From assembly GCA_002392545.1 (NCBI GenBank), contig DGHF01000124.1:1-7811 (forward strand): a stretch of 7,811 nucleotides of DNA, written 5' to 3'. Shown here in pieces: positions 5,345-7,811 of the stretch. Under the pieces are notes generated by a model, which saw only the letters and a program-made list of their open reading frames with translations, ran no database searches and was not told the origin of the DNA. A program made the translations under genes and the position numbers. This DNA is from Ruminococcus sp. UBA3855. GTDB lineage: Bacteria; Bacillota; Clostridia; Oscillospirales; Ruminococcaceae. Each line of letters starts with the position of its first letter. The first letter of the stretch is position 1.

Positions 5345-6580
5345 ATGCCCTCTTCAAACCAAAAAGAGCGTACTCTGAAAGAAAAAATGCAACGTTCGCT
5401 CCCTTTAATAATTATGTTGCTGGCACTGATTCTGGTGATTGGTGTCACGGTCGTGACCTGCGTGAAAGCAATCGGCGGAACTTCCAACAAGACTACAACT
5501 CCACAACAGCCCATTGAAGTACATCCTGTGACGGAAACAGCCATCATTCAGACCACTGCTACCACAACCGAGACAACAAAATCTACCACAACCAGAGCCA
5601 CCACTGTCGCCAAGCCAAAAGCAACCTTCGCATTCTTAGCCGAAACGACAACCACCATTTCACTCCCTCCGAGAACGGTTTCTTCAATGGAACTGAGTTT
5701 CTATCAAGCTGTGATGAATGTAGGAGATGCTCCCATTTTTCCCGTGGTCTTCATGATTCCGGACGATGCCCTTGACATACGGATTAAAATGGAATCTTCT
5801 GACGAAGCTGTTGCAGTCATTACGGATGACAATAAAATTTCACCAGTCGGCGAGGGAAATTGTATTATTCATGTTTCCGCCGTTGCCAATCCCTATGCTA
5901 CCGCAGACATCGCCATCAGGGTGGAAGGAAAGTCCGATTCCGTCACCACTCCCGAAATGAGCACCCCCTCTCAGACAACCTACACCACAGCGATTGAACT
6001 TCCTGAAGACCCAGAGGAGGAAGAACCCAAAATTGAAAGAGAGGATATTGTTGTTATCAATGGAATTACCTATGTCAAGGGAATTATGCTTGTCAACAAG
6101 ACATACCCCCTCCCTGAAACGTATAATCCAGCCGGAATGACCCCCGAAACAGAACAGGCTTTCAAGGAGTTACAGCAAGCAGCCAAAGATGAAGCTGGAT
6201 TGAATCTGTTTTCACATTCTGATTTTCGGTCATATCACACGCAAGCAGTCGTATATGAGGGGTATTGTGCCCGTGACGGTCAGGAAGAAGCCGACCGCTA
6301 TTCTGCACGAGCGGGATATTCCGAACATCAGACCGGTATGGTTATCGACGTGAACGACCCCAGTTACAGTTTTAACGGTTCGCCGGAAGGGGAATGGTTA
6401 GCTGAAAATTCTTGGAGATTTGGCTTCATTGTCCGATTCCCTGAGGGAAAAGAGGAATATACTGGTTATGAATACGAAGCATGGCACATCCGCTATGTTG
6501 GCAAGGACTGGGCGAAGGAAATTTATGACAGCGGTCTTTGTCTGGAAGAATTTCTGGATGTCAAGTCACAATATCCCTGA
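5345..6580 (+). CDS. Membrane-anchored VanY-family D-alanyl-D-alanine carboxypeptidase with Ig-like domain
   Basis: 411 residues. A short basic N-terminus is followed by one membrane segment (about 19-40), so the rest should be outside the membrane, anchored at the N-terminus. Residues about 46-92 are a Thr-rich linker. Residues about 112-196 look like a Big_2-type bacterial Ig domain (MELSFYQAVMNVGD..., ending GNCIIHVSAVANPYATADIAI in pattern). After an acidic linker (216-235), the peptidase domain runs from about 236 to 405. VanY/LAS metallopeptidase motifs are intact: SDFRSYHTQ (292-300), SEHQTGMVIDVND (326-338) and YEAWHIRYVG (377-386). The predicted zinc ligands are H328, D335 and H381, with E378 as the catalytic base. 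The family trims the terminal D-Ala from peptidoglycan stem peptides; a role in cell-wall maturation is likely. A vancomycin-resistance role is not indicated, as no van regulators or ligases are nearby. It has its own promoter and terminator, so it is monocistronic. Confidence 0.92.
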   Translation: MPSSNQKERTLKEKMQRSLPLIIMLLALILVIGVTVVTCVKAIGGTSNKTTTPQQPIEVHPVTETAIIQTTATTTETTKSTTTRATTVAKPKATFAFLAETTTTISLPPRTVSSMELSFYQAVMNVGDAPIFPVVFMIPDDALDIRIKMESSDEAVAVITDDNKISPVGEGNCIIHVSAVANPYATADIAIRVEGKSDSVTTPEMSTPSQTTYTTAIELPEDPEEEEPKIEREDIVVINGITYVKGIMLVNKTYPLPETYNPAGMTPETEQAFKELQQAAKDEAGLNLFSHSDFRSYHTQAVVYEGYCARDGQEEADRYSARAGYSEHQTGMVIDVNDPSYSFNGSPEGEWLAENSWRFGFIVRFPEGKEEYTGYEYEAWHIRYVGKDWAKEIYDSGLCLEEFLDVKSQYP

Positions 6581-6595
6581 TAATCTGAAAAATGC

Positions 6596-6632
6596 AAATC
6601 TCCCTTGTTTAGGAAAGGCAAGGGAGATTTTT
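6596..6632 (+). terminator. Intrinsic terminator after the VanY-type gene
   Basis: A perfect 12-bp stem (AAATCTCCCTTG at 6596-6607, CAAGGGAGATTT at 6619-6630) with an 11-nt loop continues into a T-run (6628-6632), 16 nt after the stop codon. It separates the peptidase gene from the ligase gene. Confidence 0.9.
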
Positions 6633-6686
6633 AACAGATGAAAGAGTGATAAATTCCATCTTATGAATGTTATTTGATTATTCCTA

Positions 6687-6715
6687 TTGACATGATAGGA
6701 TATTTGTGCTAAAAT
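6687..6715 (+). promoter_or_regulatory. Promoter of the glutamate-cysteine ligase gene
   Basis: -35 TTGACA (6687-6692), 17-bp spacer, -10 TAAAAT (6710-6715) with TGC directly before it (extended -10). The start is near 6722, giving a leader of about 30 nt. The ribosome binding site GGAAGGTG precedes ATG 6752 by 6 nt. Confidence 0.8.
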
Positions 6716-6751
6716 AATAGTACCAGATTTCATAAAATGGAAGGTGACACT

Positions 6752-7811
6752 ATGAAACAAACAGCTCTTTATAAGACTGGTTGCTTTGGTCTGGAGCGTG
6801 AAACGTTGCGAGTTGACGAAAACGGAAAACTTGCCCAGACCCTGCACCCATTTCCCGACGACGACAAACACATCACAAGAGATTTCTGTGAGAATCAAAT
6901 GGAACTTGTAACTCCTGTCTGTCATAGTATTCAAGAGGCGATTGCTTCAATTGAAATGCTTGACAAACAGGCAAAAGAAAGAATTTCGGAAAATCATGAG
7001 CATATCTGGCTTTACAGCAATCCTCCCCACTTTGAGACGGAAAACGACATTCCCATTGCAAGATGGGGCGGAGAATTTACCTCAAAACAGCATTACCGAG
7101 AGGCGTTGGAAAAACGCTATGGAAAAAGACTGATGCTGTTTTCGGGGGTACATTTTAATTTTTCCTTTTCGGAGGAGCTGTTAGAGGAATGGTATGACGG
7201 AAACGGCAGTTTCAGAGAATTCAAGGATAATTTGTATTTACGGCTTTATAAGCAGATATTCCGTCACAGCTGGTTACTGGTATTACTGACCTCAGCAAGC
7301 CCATTCTATGACAAGTCGCTTGATGGTGACAATTTATCCGGCATTGTGAAAGGAAAATATGCCTCCTTGCGGAATAGTGAAAGAGGTTACTGGAATCAGT
7401 TCATCCCCATTCTGGAGCATGAGAATTTACAGGCATTCACGGACAGCATTCAGAACTATGTTGACAAGGGTCTGCTGTTCTCAGCAAGTGAGTTATATCT
7501 CCCTGTCCGGCTCAAACCCAGAGGAGAAAACAGCCTTGAAAGCCTTGCAAAGAATGGTGTTGACCACATTGAACTGCGTATGTTTGACCTGAACCCCCTG
7601 ACTGTTTCAGGTATGGAATGGAACGACCTGACATTTGCGCATTTGTTAATGTTGTATCTGCTGAAATTGCCGGATGGGGAATTCACCCCCGAACAGCAGA
7701 CACAGGCAGTCAAAGACCATCAGGAAGCATCCTTGTATTACCCTGAAAAACGCTTGATTTCTCTTGCCTCCGAAATTCTTGAAAGTATGTATCAGCATTT
7801 TAGAGATGACA
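6752..7811 (+). CDS. Glutamate-cysteine ligase (GshA or N-terminal part of bifunctional GshF), 3' end outside window
   Basis: 353 codons are open from ATG 6752 to the window edge. The enzyme joins L-glutamate and L-cysteine with ATP to gamma-glutamylcysteine, the first step of glutathione synthesis in the cytoplasm. Signatures of the GshA/GshF ligase family are in order: GLERETLRVDENGKL (13-27, with the metal/ATP-site Glu residues), ITRDFCENQMELVTPV, IARWGG, a REALEKRYG segment, SGVHFNFSF (131-139), TSASPFYDKS, YLPVRLKPRG and VDHIELRMFDLNPLTVSGM (270-288). In many Firmicutes this domain is fused to an ATP-grasp glutathione synthetase (GshF); a length of about 440-530 residues would mean the stand-alone ligase, about 750 the fusion. 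The window cannot decide, so no symbol is given. The gene stands alone behind its own promoter, with no link to the operon on the other strand. Confidence 0.9.
   Translation, partial: MKQTALYKTGCFGLERETLRVDENGKLAQTLHPFPDDDKHITRDFCENQMELVTPVCHSIQEAIASIEMLDKQAKERISENHEHIWLYSNPPHFETENDIPIARWGGEFTSKQHYREALEKRYGKRLMLFSGVHFNFSFSEELLEEWYDGNGSFREFKDNLYLRLYKQIFRHSWLLVLLTSASPFYDKSLDGDNLSGIVKGKYASLRNSERGYWNQFIPILEHENLQAFTDSIQNYVDKGLLFSASELYLPVRLKPRGENSLESLAKNGVDHIELRMFDLNPLTVSGMEWNDLTFAHLLMLYLLKLPDGEFTPEQQTQAVKDHQEASLYYPEKRLISLASEILESMYQHFRDD

Noticed and set aside
5149..5547. 132-codon minus-strand frame overlapping the VanY-type gene start
   Set aside because: It runs antisense through the VanY-gene promoter and membrane segment; its Phe/Ser/Cys-rich product looks like a shadow of the Thr-rich coding sequence and AT-rich intergenic DNA.
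5345..6580. Vancomycin-resistance cassette member (vanY proper)
   Set aside because: The family motifs match, but no vanR/S, vanH, vanA-type ligase or vanX lies nearby, and the stalk plus Ig-like domain fits a housekeeping wall enzyme better.

Overview
The window looks like chromosomal DNA of a low-to-moderate G+C Firmicute. A Ruminococcus-like member of the Oscillospiraceae is my best guess. The reasons are the near-consensus sigma-A promoters, AAAGGA-type ribosome binding sites, a Thr-rich linker joining a membrane anchor to an Ig-like domain and a VanY-type peptidase, and a Firmicute-style glutamate-cysteine ligase. The taxonomic call is inference; there is no rRNA or marker gene here.

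Positions 1-4858 (minus strand) hold a three-gene operon behind a perfect TTGACA-N17-TATAAT promoter (4830-4858). In transcription order it encodes: (A) a 644-residue multidomain protein of unknown function with a central coiled coil; (B) a 302-residue protein with a long coiled coil and a recognisable GrpE-type C-terminal beta domain; and (C) an unusual Hsp70/actin-fold ATPase, 601 residues of which are in the window. The ATPase domain of C starts only near residue 320, after a large unrecognised N-terminal region. B and C form a plausible ATPase/nucleotide-exchange-factor pair. No J-domain protein is visible, so A is a candidate adaptor or client-recognition subunit. This is the most interesting part of the window. 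A leader of about 158 nt between promoter and gene A contains a possible 22-codon leader ORF overlapping a short hairpin with a U-rich tail, so attenuation is possible.

Positions 4859-5280 are an AT-rich divergent intergenic region with no convincing gene. It contains a nested inverted repeat (4891-4942) and three GACA-N6/7-TGTC dyads, one of them a perfect 18-bp palindrome, that look like operators.

Positions 5281-6632 (plus strand) are a complete monocistronic unit: promoter, a membrane-anchored Big_2-like/VanY D,D-carboxypeptidase of 411 residues, and a strong intrinsic terminator. Positions 6687-7811 (plus strand) hold a promoter and the 5' part (353 codons) of a glutamate-cysteine ligase gene, the first step of glutathione synthesis, which runs off the end. 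These two genes have no evident functional link to the chaperone-like operon.
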